Positions 22,430 to 33,242 of a stretch of 64,000 bases of DNA are shown piece after piece (position 1 is the stretch's first letter; every line of letters starts with the position of its first letter). This DNA comes from Pictodentalium vernedei (lineage: Eukaryota > Mollusca > Scaphopoda > Dentaliida > Dentaliidae), in contig CM062296.1 of the NCBI GenBank assembly GCA_031216915.1, positions 148,973,340-149,037,339 of the forward strand, read 5' to 3'. Below the pieces are notes generated by a model. That model ran no database searches. It saw nothing but the letters and a program-made list of their open reading frames with translations, and was not told where the DNA came from. The position numbers and the translations under genes are program-made.

Positions 22430-23225
22430 TGACATACGTTAACTGAGAGGGCGACTGGCAGGGTCACCTCGTTCCGAGCAGTTTTGCGGCCGGTGGAAAC
22501 CAGAGTACGCTGAAAGAACAACCGAGCAACTGCCAGACTCCCCGACGTACTAACTCCACACGAGCAGGGTTAGCATTGGTTGAAGACAAGTGCACATCAA
22601 CGTTCAGTATACCTTAGTACACTGCGCCACAGCAGCCCTACACGCTAAAAACTAAAGTGTTAAAAACTGCACTTGAAGTGTTGTATTTAACACTTACTAA
22701 GTGCTGAACTAGCACTTTGTTCAAGTCTAGATATCCCAGAACTTCACAGGTGTTGACAATAATACCACTTGACAAGAGTAATGTCGCAACACTTAAAAGG
22801 AAACAACGCAGATGACGCGGATCAGGCTCGAACTCTCGAGCCTGATCCGCGTTATCTGCGTTGTGTCCTTTTAATTATGTACCCACCAAGCGTAAATCAA
22901 ATTATGGACGATTCTGGAAGAACCACCAATGCTAGACACATGAGAAGTGCCATCCATTCAAGTTTCAGATGTTTGACGATTGTAATGTCTAAGTGCTTAA
23001 AGCATTGTACTTTGAGTGTTAAAATCAAACCCTACGAGTTAGAATGGGTTTAACACCTTGAAAGTGTCAGTTTCAACACTTCACTTTACTTGTTAGTGTG
23101 TAAGTGGCCAATCGAGATGAAGTGTCTTGCCCAAGGACACAACGCCGTAACTCCTGGCGGGGATCGAATCGTGGACCTTTCGGTTTGAAGTCCGGTTCGC
23201 TAACCATTGAGCCACCGCACTCCCC
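22430..23225 (-). mobile_element. SINE S1, reverse, split by a nested MITE
   Basis: The 3' half lies at 22430-22638 (reverse complement of the ACTCCGG...GTCAGGGTC body). The tRNA-like head lies at 23103-23225 (GGATCGAATCGTGG, GAGCCACCGCACTCCCC in plus orientation). The intervening 460 bp is the TA-flanked element at 22641-23100. Removing it rejoins the SINE in register. Confidence 0.85.
22641..23100 (+). mobile_element. TA-flanked MITE, family H, with SINE-like palindromic core
   Basis: The termini are CACGCTAAAAACTAAAGTG and, in reverse complement, CACACTAACAAGTAAAGTG, flanked by TA (22639-22640, 23101-23102). The subterminal regions contain many AGTGTTAAA/AACACTT words. At 22795-22872 there is a 37-bp-arm palindrome (35 of 37 pairs, loop ACTC). 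Its arm AAGGACACAACGCAGAT followed by CAGGCTCGA resembles the B-box end of the tRNA-derived SINE head. Confidence 0.83.
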
Positions 23226-23239
23226 ATTATATGTTATAG

Positions 23240-23325
23240 AGGCTCGAAATAAACAGAACGCCACAACGTGTGATGGCGTTTGTCAATACGGCACGTGTGC
23301 TTCTGCGGATGGATAGAACTATGCG
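23240..23325 (+). repeat. Fragment of hairpin family C
   Basis: It shares AAACAGAACGCCACAACGTG, CAATACGGCACGTGTG and CTGCGGATGGATAGAAC with the longer elements at 45235-45390 and 47514-47680. Only one arm is present. Confidence 0.55.
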
Positions 23326-23445
23326 CCCGATTGTACCAGGTGCTCTGTTAGTTAAAGTTTTGATGATTATTCCTATAATTAGTGTTTGGAATCTAATATT
23401 ATTGCGTCCGTGGAAATATTGCCCTACCGTGGGAAGTGATAATTT
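23325..23445 (-). mobile_element. Family G MITE, partial
   Basis: TTGATGATTATTCCTATAAT, TAGTGTTTGGAATCTAATAT and GCGTCCGTGGAAATATTGCC are the reverse complement of the left half of family G. The matching terminus and the other half are missing. Confidence 0.7.
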
Positions 23446-23556
23446 GATACTCTTTCACATTTTCAGGTGAGGGGCCTTCGGGTCAAAATGAATGCCTTCT
23501 TACAATTAGATGTCCATTGATACTATTAATATCAATAAAACTGGATTGTGGAACCC

Positions 23557-23829
23557 CCATAGGTAATAACTAAGGTAAACAATGTGTCTCAACCGATGCC
23601 ATCTTGGGGTGGGTGGGTGACCCTTCATTGATACGCAGACGTTATTACCATAGGTAATAAATAAGGTAAACAATGTGTCTCAACCGATGCCATCTTGGGG
23701 TGGGTGGATGGCCCTTCATTGATACGCAGACGTTATTACCATAGGTAATAAATAAGGTAAACAATGTCTCTCAACCGATGCCATCTTGGGGTGGGTGGGT
23801 GACCATTCATTGATACGCAGACGTCACAA
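23557..23829 (+). repeat. Tandem repeat, 3 x 91 bp, nearly identical
   Basis: Units start CCATAGGTAATAA at 23557, 23648 and 23739 and end at CATTGATACGCAGACGT. Only a few substitutions separate them (for example GGGTGGATGGCCC in the middle unit), so the amplification is recent. The last unit abuts the truncated LINE that follows. Confidence 0.93.
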
Positions 23830-24440
23830 CAGCTTGTCCATGCCTTTGTTGTCAGACGCCTCGACTACAGCAACTCTCTTCTGATTGGCTTTAAAACATC
23901 TTTTCTTGAAAAGCTACAACACATCCAAAATTGTGATGCACGGGTCATAACCAGAACTCAAAAGTACTGCCATATAACACCAGTACTCTCTGAGTTACAC
24001 TGGCTACCCGTTAAGCAAAGAATTCAATGTAAAATTGTCCTTTTGGTGTTCAAGTGCATCTCGGGATCTGCACCATCCTACCTGTCCGATCGATATGCTT
24101 ACCATCCACAAACCACCAAGGTCTCTTAGGTCATCAGGTCAACTCAACCTGGTTCAGCCCACGTCTAAATGTACTAGTGCTGGTGATAGGGCCTTTGCGG
24201 TCGCTGGTCATAGGCTTTGGAATTCGCTTCCAATCGACATAAAAAATAGTAAATCACTTGAATCATTCAAGTCTGGTACTAATACCTACCTTTTTTCTTA
24301 CTTCACATACTTGTATTGGTAAAGTTGTACTTTGTTTTTTTATTTTGTTTTAATTCAACACCTTTTTTTTCTTTTCGGTTCTGTCGCTCTTATCGCCATG
24401 ATATAGCCTTGGTCGCTGATGTGGCGTTGGACAACAATAA
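23826..24440 (+). pseudogene. 5'-truncated non-LTR retrotransposon (RT C-terminal region)
   Basis: Conceptual translation gives LVHAFVVRRLDYSNSLLIG, LEKLQHIQNCDARVITRTQK, LSELHWLPVKQRIQCKIVLL, then GDRAFAVAGHRLWNSLPIDI. This is the C-terminal region typical of CR1/L2-type reverse transcriptases (family knowledge). At least one frameshift separates the two halves (around 24110). The 3' end reads CGCCATGATATAGCC...GATGTGGCGTTGGACAAC, followed by AATAAATG, closely matching the 3' end of the full-length element at 37678-43832. It has no endonuclease or catalytic RT core and cannot move by itself. Confidence 0.82.
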
Positions 24441-25037
24441 ATGATATAGTCCGGCCGCCAAACGCCATTTTTTCACCAAACCATGTTTTGTTGTATTAAG
24501 TTTTTTTCTCAACGGTTTTTATTAGTTCAGACACCCCTCTTACTAATTTTTCTTACTGGAAAAGCTGATGGCATTGAGCATTTTTTTTAATTGGGCCTTA
24601 AAGTGAGGTACTGTTGAAGGGGTCGAAAATTAATGTGGAAATTACAGATCCGAATGATTATTTCATCTTAACTCACTATATAAGAACAAAACGTGATGTA
24701 ATTGTGTTTCGATATAGTAACTACATCCGCATTGGGTATTTGGTAGAAATTGAACGGATATTACACCGCTATTTATATCTATCAACGCTATTTATATCTA
24801 ACAACGCTCTTTATATGTGAACGCGTTTGGAGATTACGTCATATAACTGTTCTTTCACTTTGATTTCTTAGAGCGATGACGCATTATTGCAACTGCGCAA
24901 TTGTATCTCACTACACACCTCATAAACTTACAATTTTGTCTCGCCATTTATCACTAGCGTTTCTATTTCTTCAACTTCACTCGATATACATCAGGTTCGG
25001 GCGACCTTTGCTTTGAAACGACATAGACTAACGCCGT
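24441..25037. other. No gene seen upstream of the decayed transposon
   Basis: AT-rich. ATCTATCAACGCTATTTAT-type words repeat briefly near 24775-24810. This may include the 5' non-coding end of the element that follows, but no terminal inverted repeat could be matched. Confidence 0.4.
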
Positions 25038-26382
25038 ATGTCAGATGCTTGTTTTTTCTCAACCACGTTCGGTTGTGCTGAATCGAGGAGCAAAGATCCT
25101 CTAATGAACGTGAAAGCAAAGCGAATTGAGAATATACTCAGGTGTAGTAGTATTTATAACGATGACTTACATATAGCTTTGCAACATGGGTACGATGCAG
25201 ACCCAGATTTGACTCTGAGTTGCCACAAATACTGTGTTGAGAAGTATTAGCACCCGAAGAATGTGAAGCAAGCAAGCATTGCTCATAGCACATCCCTAGA
25301 TTTTGATGCTCCGCCCGAAAAACGATCAAAGCGTTCACATGACGAATTTACTTTCAGGCGTCATTGCCTATTTTGTGGTGATGACTGCATAGTTGACCAG
25401 GATACGAAGAATCCTTCAAGGTGGAGGCCCGCCTACCCGTTTCGCCAAATAGGCACACATACACCGCATATGTCAGTTAGTGATGAAATAATTGGCATTT
25501 CTTGTCGTAGGAACGACAAATGGTCCGAAGAAGTAAAGCTTAGAGTATGTGGTGCTGTTAGCGACTTACATGCTGCCGATGCTCGGTACCATGTTGACTG
25601 TAGGTCGAAAGTTACGAATCCAAAATCGGTAGAATCAGCTGCAAAACAGAAAATTGATCTTTCGTCACCACATAGTCAGGCCATACAATCTGTCATATCT
25701 TACATGAAAAATGACACATCTCCCACGTGGAGTTCTGTCGAATTATTTGATCTTTATCTGCAATCTGGTGGGACTTACAATTCCCGTCGATCATTTGTGT
25801 CTGATCTAGTCGTTAGCTGCGGAGATGACATTTTGGTATTGTCTTCCCCGGGAATCGCCACCGTTTTGGCAGACAAATCCAGAGCTGGCACCTTACTTAG
25901 GCACGTTAAAGACTCGTATGATGACAATATTGACAGTTCCACAAAGATTCTCAGTAAAGCAATTGGCAAAGAAATCAAAGATATGGATCATGACAAAGAT
26001 AACTACGTCACTGATGTTAACAGCGAGAGCGTATCCTCGTTTGTAAGTGGTACACTTCTCACATTACTAAGTCGTTTAGCTCCACAGTTGGACCACACAT
26101 TACCTGCTCTGATGATAGGAAACATAGTGACATCAGCGATGTGTGGAAAATACACACCGCTTCAAATTTCGTTGGCAACGCTGTTAAGAGATTCTAAAGA
26201 GTTGGTAAAAACCATGCATGATTTGGGTGTTACATGCTCATAATACGAGCTATTGAGATTCAAAAAATAAGCGGCAGCTCTGGCTGGAAAGAATGCAAAT
26301 GATACACAGATTTCGGATGCCAACAATGGCCTCATACAAGTGGCTGTTGACAACTTTGATGCTGAAATTGCTTCTCAAGCTA
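25038..26382 (+). pseudogene. Academ-like transposon protein, N-terminal zinc-finger part (broken)
   Basis: The frame opens at 25038, hits a stop at 25248-25250, and continues in the same frame from 25263 for 326 codons. Visible features are CLFCGDDC (paired cysteines), then AVSDLHAADARYHVDCRSK with conserved His/Cys, suggesting an N-terminal zinc finger. After VTCS (26243) the same frame still reads YELLRF and DANNGLIQVAVDNFDAEIA but contains two TAA stops, and a frameshift near 26380 moves the protein into the next frame. It joins the transposase-like part downstream. It is clearly a degenerate copy of a multi-domain mobile-element protein I recognise from many animal genomes. The name Academ is from memory and unverified. 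Confidence 0.7.
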
Positions 26383-27745
26383 AGCACCCATTCATTGGCA
26401 ATCGTGATGGCTCAAAAGGACAATAATGATTCCGTTGAGTCTCGGACGATCCCAAGATTGAAAAAGTCAGATATGACAAAACTAACAGAGTACGAATTGG
26501 ATGTTGTGCGTTTCAATGGACCCAAACGACCCGACATGTCCGCGTCACGTGTACGAAACACTGTTCCCCTTCTTTCAACATTGTGTCGCAGTGCAATGTC
26601 ATTACGCAGAGCGATAGAACTTGACTTCGCATTTTTGAAACATATGGTCAGTGACCAGACCTGTCCGGAGTTCAATGGGTATAATACCCGCATGACGAGA
26701 GACTCGGGTCAAGCAACGAACCCCAAAACGAACGCAGCATACCTCCCTTTAATAGACATGACACCTGCTGATCCAGACACTATCATGACAGCTATGGAAA
26801 AGGCAGAGCGACTATCGTCAGATGCAGGACAGCCGTTCACTATATTTACTGCAGATCAGCAGTTATACAATATAGCAGTCCAGGTGTTATGGTCTTATCC
26901 AGACAAATTCGCGGTATGCATTTGCTCATGAGTTTCATTGGTTCAGTTGGAACGCTCATGGCCAATACTGGCCTTTCAGATATACTTGAGTCAGTATTCG
27001 CTGAGGTTGAAAAGATGTTGACTGGGAACAAGTTTCCAATGAATATGAGAGCCATGCGTTTGTTATCAGAAGAACTTTTGCGAACAGCTTTCGAGAATAA
27101 TGATTTGCAATGTGCAGAAGATTTATTTGCATTGCTAGAAGAGAACGCGTGCAAAAGTCGCACGACAAAAATGTGGGTTGATGCTTTTTTAAACCATGCT
27201 GCCTCATGATGTTGTACGTACGAGCGGAGGGAGAAGGCGACTGGCTTTTGCACATCGAAGCTGTGAAAAGCATGCTTCCTTATGTCTTTGCTTCTGGTCA
27301 TGCAAATTACGTAAGATATGGGCTTTACTATCTGCAGCAGATGCAAAATATGCCACCGGATATTTTATCTCATTTCTTGAAGGGTGAACATGTGATGAGA
27401 CACATACCTGGTCTATGGAATGGCATATGGAGCGATATGTATATCGAAACTACCTTCATGCGATATGGCCATGGCAAATCCGGTATAATAGGGATCACAT
27501 TAAAGCCAGAAACACCAAAAACCTGGGCATTGAGTTTGCGTGCATGTGGGAAGTTAGCTACCGGTATATCAAATTTGCGAGAAGATCGAGATAGTGACAA
27601 ATTACAGATCGCACATAAGGAAGAGGCCAAGTCTAGAATTGCAAGTGATTCTGTCGACCGTCTGGGTCTGAGAACTAAACTAGGAATGTGCATCGACCCA
27701 TTGGATTCAAACGGACGCCCCGAGACCATATTTAACAACTGGTAG
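26293..27745 (+). pseudogene. Academ-like transposase core (broken)
   Basis: Three frames carry consecutive pieces. 26380-26931 has VVRFNGPKRPDMSASRV, PLIDMTPADPDTIMTAMEKA and FTIFTADQQLYNIAVQVLW. 26889-27209 has RGMHLLMSFIGSVGTLM and MRAMRLLSEELLRTAF. 27206-27745 has MMLYVRAEGEGDWLLHIEAV, FLKGEHVMRHIPGLWNGIW and IDPLDSNGRPETIF. The TADQQLY aspartate and the GMHLLMSFIG block are the most conserved parts of this family and probably belong to the DDE catalytic fold. Small indels near 26912 and 27200 break the frame, so no functional enzyme is made. Confidence 0.68.
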
Positions 27746-27770
27746 GAAAGGTCCAACGTCTGTCAATGTC

Positions 27771-29427
27771 GATAAGATTGTCAGCCTCGGAGTTCAGAAA
27801 ATGACGGAATTTGAAGAGGCCTTCCCGAGTTGATTTTATGAGACAATTTCGAAACCAGTACAAACTACGGCAATCTTGAAAAAGTCGCTGAAGGTTGGGG
27901 AGATCAAAATATATGACACTAATCTCATTTATTCCAGAGATATCGGACTTTTATGTAGTTCACGTGAATTAGATATAAAACATATCCTTTCCTTTGAACT
28001 GTCACCACTACCAACCGCCATATTTGATGAATCCGGGGATATGCGCGTGTGTACATCAAAATCAGTATTGAAAAATAAAACAGTTGTTGAAAAACCAAAA
28101 AAGAATGACTGGTGTGGATACGAAATCTGCAATTGTTAGCAATGGCTGTGCACTGCTCTGGATACCTCATTGGACCGTGTCTACCAAAACCAGACCGGCA
28201 ACTGTTCTAGACTTCATTACAGTGTTTAAAGACAACATCAAAGAGAGGTTGCGATCGAGTGATGTGTATTTGGTATTTGACAGATATGTTGACTACAGCA
28301 CCAAGTGCGTGACAAGGGCACACAGAAAGGCCGATAGCTGCCGGGTGTTTCAACTTGTACCCACCTCCCTGCTACCACCACAAAAACATGTGATGATCGT
28401 AGCAACTGATCTCCATTATATGTGATCAACTCACCACGGACAAAAGTTTTGCTGAGCAAAACACACGAACTCACAAACTTGTAATTACTGGCAACATGAT
28501 GTTCCGGTTGAGGTTAGTTGTAGATCGGTGACAGATAGAGTAGATATGGCAACTAGTCACGAGGAAGCTGACAACATTATCGTTCAACAGGCAATATTGT
28601 TTGCTGCAGCTGAATGTAATAATGTTGTGGTTGTTGCTGACGACACTGACGTTTATTTGTTGTTGCTGCATCACTACCTTGAACAACACTTGACGGTTGC
28701 AATGACTATGGAGTCACCAATCCATGGACGGGTGGTGATAGATATACCTGCCGCAGTTGATACACACAATAAAATTGTTCCTCAAGTTCACGCTGCTCGC
28801 ACACTTTCCGGGTGCGATACTGTAGGGGGATACTTTGGTATCGGCAAAGGGCGTGTATTGAAGGTTCTGCAAACTGGTGGGACACTGGAATCACTTGGTG
28901 AAAATAACGTGGAGATATCGGATGTTCTAGAAGAAGCCACAAAGTTCATAGCATTATGCTATAGATCTCCTAAATCAACATCAATGTCCGATGCTCGTTT
29001 GTGCATATGGAGAACACGAATTGGGAATCCGACTGAAACATCTGCTCCTAAATTGTGCAGCCTACCACCCACAGCAGAGGCTTTTACTGAGAAGGTCAAA
29101 CGGGCCCACTTGCAAACTTGTATATGGAAGCACGCCCTTCAACCTACCCCACTGCAGATGGACACAACTGTATTTGGATTCGAGAAAGACGTGAATACAG
29201 AATCTTTGAATCCTGTGACAGTCGCGCCCAACGTCAAGCTAGCACCTGATGAAATACTGATGATGATTAGGTGTACATGTTCGAGTAAAACGCCATGCAA
29301 ATATTCGAGGTGTAATTGTAATGCAGCAAACATGGCGTTTACCATTTTCTGTGCGTGCAGTGTTTCAGAGGACTGCTGCAATGAACACACATCGCTGGCA
29401 TTAATGCGTAGTGATGAGTCGATCTAA
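27771..29427 (+). pseudogene. XPG/FEN-like nuclease and Cys-rich C-terminus of the same element (broken)
   Basis: The final open frame (28528-29427, 299 codons) contains SHEEADNIIVQQA (paired acids), VVVADDTDVYLLLLHHY (DxTD acids) and TLSGCDTVGGYFGIGKG. This is the order of acidic motifs and helix-two-turn-helix seen in XPG/FEN1-type 5' nucleases. Upstream, in another frame, VYLVFDRYVDYSTK (about 28265-28305) would supply the first metal-binding aspartate. The C-terminus has CTCSSKTPCKYSRCNCN and CACSVSEDCC, a Cys8/9 zinc cluster. Frameshifts or stops at about 27745-27880, 28085-28140 and 28425-28528 separate the parts. A transposase + XPG nuclease + Cys8 cluster matches what I recall of AcademX elements. 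Confidence 0.68.
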
Positions 29428-29800
29428 GAAACTACACAGTCATTCAACTTGATATTCACTGCATCTTGCGTGGTCCTTATAAAGTACTTCACCAATGATA
29501 TTTGCAAACATCTCTCTTGTTACAATTTCTCGTACATTTCAGTTCCCACCTCCGTTTTCGAGTCTTTAGCACTACTGCTGAAAATAGCAAAATGTTACTA
29601 ATTTTGGTAGTCATTTTGATTTTTTTCTGGAAAATCTGGGGATAAGATGACCTGCTTTGTGACCAACACAATCAGTTGGAAATGACGTGGTGTACTGAAT
29701 TATTTAGTAAAGATTTTTGACTTTCAATTTCAATATTTTCAGTGGTATCGGCGGAAACTTGAATTTGGGGTCATCTTAGGTTTTGGCGGTTATAATAATC
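29428..29800. other. 3' flank of the decayed transposon; nothing recognised
   Basis: No terminal inverted repeat complementary to the upstream flank was found by eye, so the right end of the element is unresolved. Confidence 0.4.
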
Positions 29801-30845
29801 ATATCAGCTGCCCAGTAAAAGGAATCGCATGAGGAGACCATATAGTTATACGATATAGTGGTACGATAATACACCGAGAAAAAACCCAGGTTAAGTGTAT
29901 CGGCGACTGGACTATGGGCAGATGAGTGTAGACTGTAATTGCTTTGTTACTTTTCCAAATTTGGGATATTTTGGACGCCATATTGGGTTTCTCAAACAAT
30001 TCCTTCGATCATATATAACAAAAGAGCATCACCCCATATGGCTAATTCATATCGGTAATCATGGTTGGACATTTCAAAATAATAGCGCCTAATAGCCGCC
30101 TAAATTTGTAAGAAATGATGATTTTTTGCCATATTTGCGGCCATTTTGGACGCCATCTTGGGTTTTGAGAGAATATATTTCATATGACACATGAGAGAAA
30201 CAGTTGGTTCATGAAAATGTGCTGATATGTGTATATACCTTACATTGTTTATACATATAATATCGGTTAATTCCGACGGACATAACATAATTCGCAACTT
30301 TTTTCGGATTGACTTGGTTATACGGGCGTTTATAAATAACGTGATACAGTGAGCAACAATCTACTTCTGGTGGATATTAGAGTACCAGTGTGTGCAGAAA
30401 TGTCCCCTCTGGTAAATAGAATTATATAAGCATGCATATTTGTCAACATCTTAGCAACAATATGAAGGATACGTGGTGAAATCTCAAAAAAAAAATGAGA
30501 AAAGTGTGGCACATTGGCGGCCATCTTGGCCGCCATATTGGATTTTGGTAATCTTATTTTGGCCAATATATATATACGATGAATCAAGAAGAACAATCTT
30601 CAAAATTCCATATTATCTTACCAAAAATTCCGATCCAAGTTATATGGTGATATTGTATTTGTTCATAGTGGCCACCTTGGCGGCCATCTTGGATTTTGTC
30701 GAATAAAAAAAATTGCTCAACACTGTCAGCTGTCCAGTAAGAAAAATCTCATCAAGGAGATCCAATAGAATAATAATCCGCCGAGAAAAAAACTTACTAC
30801 AACAAAACCAGGTTCAGTGCCTGGGCGGCCGGACTAATAGTGATC
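29801..30845 (+). repeat. Repeat block with direct terminal copies and GGCCGCCAT units
   Basis: A ~110-bp segment (TCAGCTGCCCAGTAAAAGG ... CCGAGAAAAAACCCAGGTT) at about 29808-29921 recurs at about 30727-30838 as a direct repeat. Between them, GCCATATTGGG/GGCCATCTTGG units recur at about 29975, 30140, 30520 and 30675 in diverged ~170-bp cycles. The direct copies are too short and diverged to call LTRs, and there is no coding content. Confidence 0.55.
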
Positions 30846-30948
30846 CATGTATCAATGTATCTGAGAGAGAATGTACGTGTGTGTATGTGTGTATATGTAT
30901 GTATGCAATTATTGTACAGCCATTATGCACCGTGTGTGGATTCTAGGC

Positions 30949-30951
<3 letters not shown>

Positions 30952-31016
<65 letters not shown>
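30952..31016. repeat. (ATT)n microsatellite, about 21 units
   Basis: An uninterrupted ATT repeat preceded by a TGTGTATGTGTG-rich stretch. The overlapping open frames encoding poly-Tyr or poly-Ile are artefacts. Confidence 0.97.
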
Positions 31017-31089
31017 CAGCAACTTTCTCACTGGTATTCAATTTCCCGTCGCCTTGCAATCGACGATTGCTTTTTAAAAAAGATACTGT

Positions 31090-32340
31090 CGTATGCGTGG
31101 TAATAATAGTAATAATATAATTTTGTCGGGTGTCCCGGTTTATTAATGGCCCTTGAGGATTGAATAACAGCCCTCTGGCCTATTAACGGGCCTCGACGAC
31201 TTATCGGGCTGGTAATAAACCCTCGGGCTGTTAATAAACCATTATAATATCGGGCTGTTAATAAACCGTTATAATAACATGATTTTCAAGTGCATTATGC
31301 GGCCCAACAGAAATGATTAACAGCCCGAGTTCTTATAAGCGGCCCGAGACGAAGTTAATCATATTTGGCCTGCCACTAATAATAGAACTATAATGCCCCG
31401 GAAAGTCATGTTATTACTATAATTACAACAAATACGGGAGGACATTCAAATAACCTCAAAAAAACTTCAAGTCAATGTTTTAATCAAATCTGGTGGTATC
31501 TTCCATATCAGTTCAATGACAGCAACAGAAAGAATCCATATTCATTATTTGGGGTAGACCATTTAAGTCTTGGGGCTGCACGTTGAAAATATTAATTGGT
31601 CTACCACACATCTACACTCAGCATCCATCCTGTTTAATGGAATTATGAAGTATCATGTTCCTGTACGAAAAAGCAGCCGCTCGGGTTCAAAGTAATATTA
31701 CGTACGGAAGTTGCAATGCACGGCAATTTTCGTACGTAATATTACGCACCGTAGCCGCAAAGGGTTAACGTGAATAGAAAATGAACAATTAAGTTAAGAG
31801 TTTGAATATCCATGAGTTGTCGGCATTTATTTTTTAACGCATTTTTTGGGGGAAAATCAAGTCCAAAATAACCGAAACCGTTGGAGTTTGTCTGTACTGT
31901 ACTTAAATTAATTGACCCGTCGTTTTCCAGTATAGAGGTTTTAATTCTCGTCATCACCAAAATAACTGCTGTGAGATATTTTTATCTAATCGAGGCTTCC
32001 CAACTTGCAAAGTGGAAACAGAAGATTCGAAACAGGAAGTAATTCGGCCATGTGACGTGTGGGCTCGCATGACGCTAATGGAAAGTAGATATCATTAACG
32101 GCCCAGCTCGTCACGTGATAACCTGACCATTTATCGCGCATTAACGACCAGGAAGTTGGCGATAATGGCCTAAGGAACGCGCGGTAAAGTGGAAATAATT
32201 ATACAATAACTTGGTTTCGAGAGCGTTGGGCTCCATTACTGGACCGCCATCTGTGATTAGCAGCCCAACAGTCATTAGAGGCCCAAGATGGAAGTCCACC
32301 ATTGGAGTAAAAACGATGCCTGAGAAAATTATGTAAATAT
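31090..32340. repeat. Region of GGCCCATTAA/TTAATAAACC words and a short hairpin; no gene
   Basis: CGGGCTGTTAATAAACC and relatives recur at about 31205-31270, with similar words on the other strand near 32090-32290 (CATTAACGGCCCAGC, GCAGCCCAACAGTCATTA). One ~1.2-kb element with scattered inverted words is possible but not delimited. It contains the single-arm copy of palindrome family B (31576-31605) and a hairpin at about 31691-31748 (AGTAATATTACGTACG/CGTACGTAATATTAC). Confidence 0.45.
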
Positions 32341-32992
32341 TATTATTATTATTAATTCTTAGAAATTATAAGAACGATTTTCGACCCTTTTGGGTTTAAA
32401 TTATTTCGTGAAAAGCATCAATGTGAAATACGCTTTATTAAGCAATTTAAGTCAGAACACTTTATATTTAGGGAAATGTAAACAAATTTCCTGGAAGGCG
32501 AGATGACATCATGCGCAGAACTCCAGCGCGTGCTAGCCGGTCTGTGGGTGCTAATGACTGAAAATAGCCAACAATAGTGATGGGCTAAGCTGTACAATCC
32601 TTGATTCAAGTTTATTATGCCGCCCGCCCCCCCCCCCCCCCTAAAGGCTGTGTAAATTAGTATTAACATGAAGGAAGCGCACAATGAATTGATAATAAAA
32701 CATTTCAGTTTTTCTCGTCTGAAAAACAAGTGCCGAAATCGGAGAGTCCATACAGTTTAACCAGGTGTGGTGCTAGGTAAACAGCATGATGTTTGATGAA
32801 GTGAAAGCTATCAAACACGATCAATAGGGGGGAGTGATCGCGTTAGTTGACCAGACTCCATTGGGTGTGGGGGGGGGGGGGGCATACTGAGTTCATCGTT
32901 GTTTTGTCTCACCGCCAATATGGGTGCATCACGATCCTTCACCGTAAGAGTGGCATTCCGGGTTCAAAGGGTTAACGAAATGTGATTGCCGT
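32341..32992. other. No gene seen
   Basis: A short ATT repeat (about 32339-32355), a poly-C run (about 32626-32641) and a poly-G run (about 32868-32883). The minus-strand frame at 32418-32729 is not protein-like. Confidence 0.5.
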
Positions 32993-33242
32993 TTAACCCT
33001 TTACCCTACGCAGTCGATATCAAAATTTATTATTTTAAATAGCGTTTTTTAATTTTTTTCAAAAAATTTCAACAAAACCATATCATGTGACCCCTCTTTG
33101 GAACGAGCTCGTCGAGCTCGTTCCAAAGAGGGGGTCACATGATATGGTTTTGTTGAAATTTTTCGAAAAATAATATTTTTTCAGCTGCTGAATTTGCATA
33201 TTACGCGGGCGGATGCGGGCGATTCGTTGGGTAAAGGGTTAA
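32993..33242 (+). mobile_element. TTAA-type MITE, subfamily A2, abutting a host exon
   Basis: The termini CCCTTTACCCTACG and CGTTGGGTAAAGGG lie inside TTAA sites (32993-32996, 33239-33242). The core palindrome arms carry matching changes on both sides (CCTCTTTGG on the left, CCAAAGAGG on the right). The right-hand TTAA supplies the TAA stop codon of the minus-strand exon at 33239-33695. Confidence 0.95.

Noticed and set aside
29801-30845. LTR retrotransposon bounded by ~110-bp direct repeats
   Set aside because: The direct copies are too diverged, lack TG...CA ends and a primer-binding site, and enclose no coding sequence.
30840-31103. Frames encoding poly-Tyr/poly-Ile
   Set aside because: Translation of the (ATT)n microsatellite.
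31691-31748. TAATATTAC nonanucleotide in a stem-loop, as in rolling-circle replication origins
   Set aside because: Here the nonamer is in both stem arms rather than in the loop, and no Rep-like gene is near. Coincidence of a palindromic AT word.
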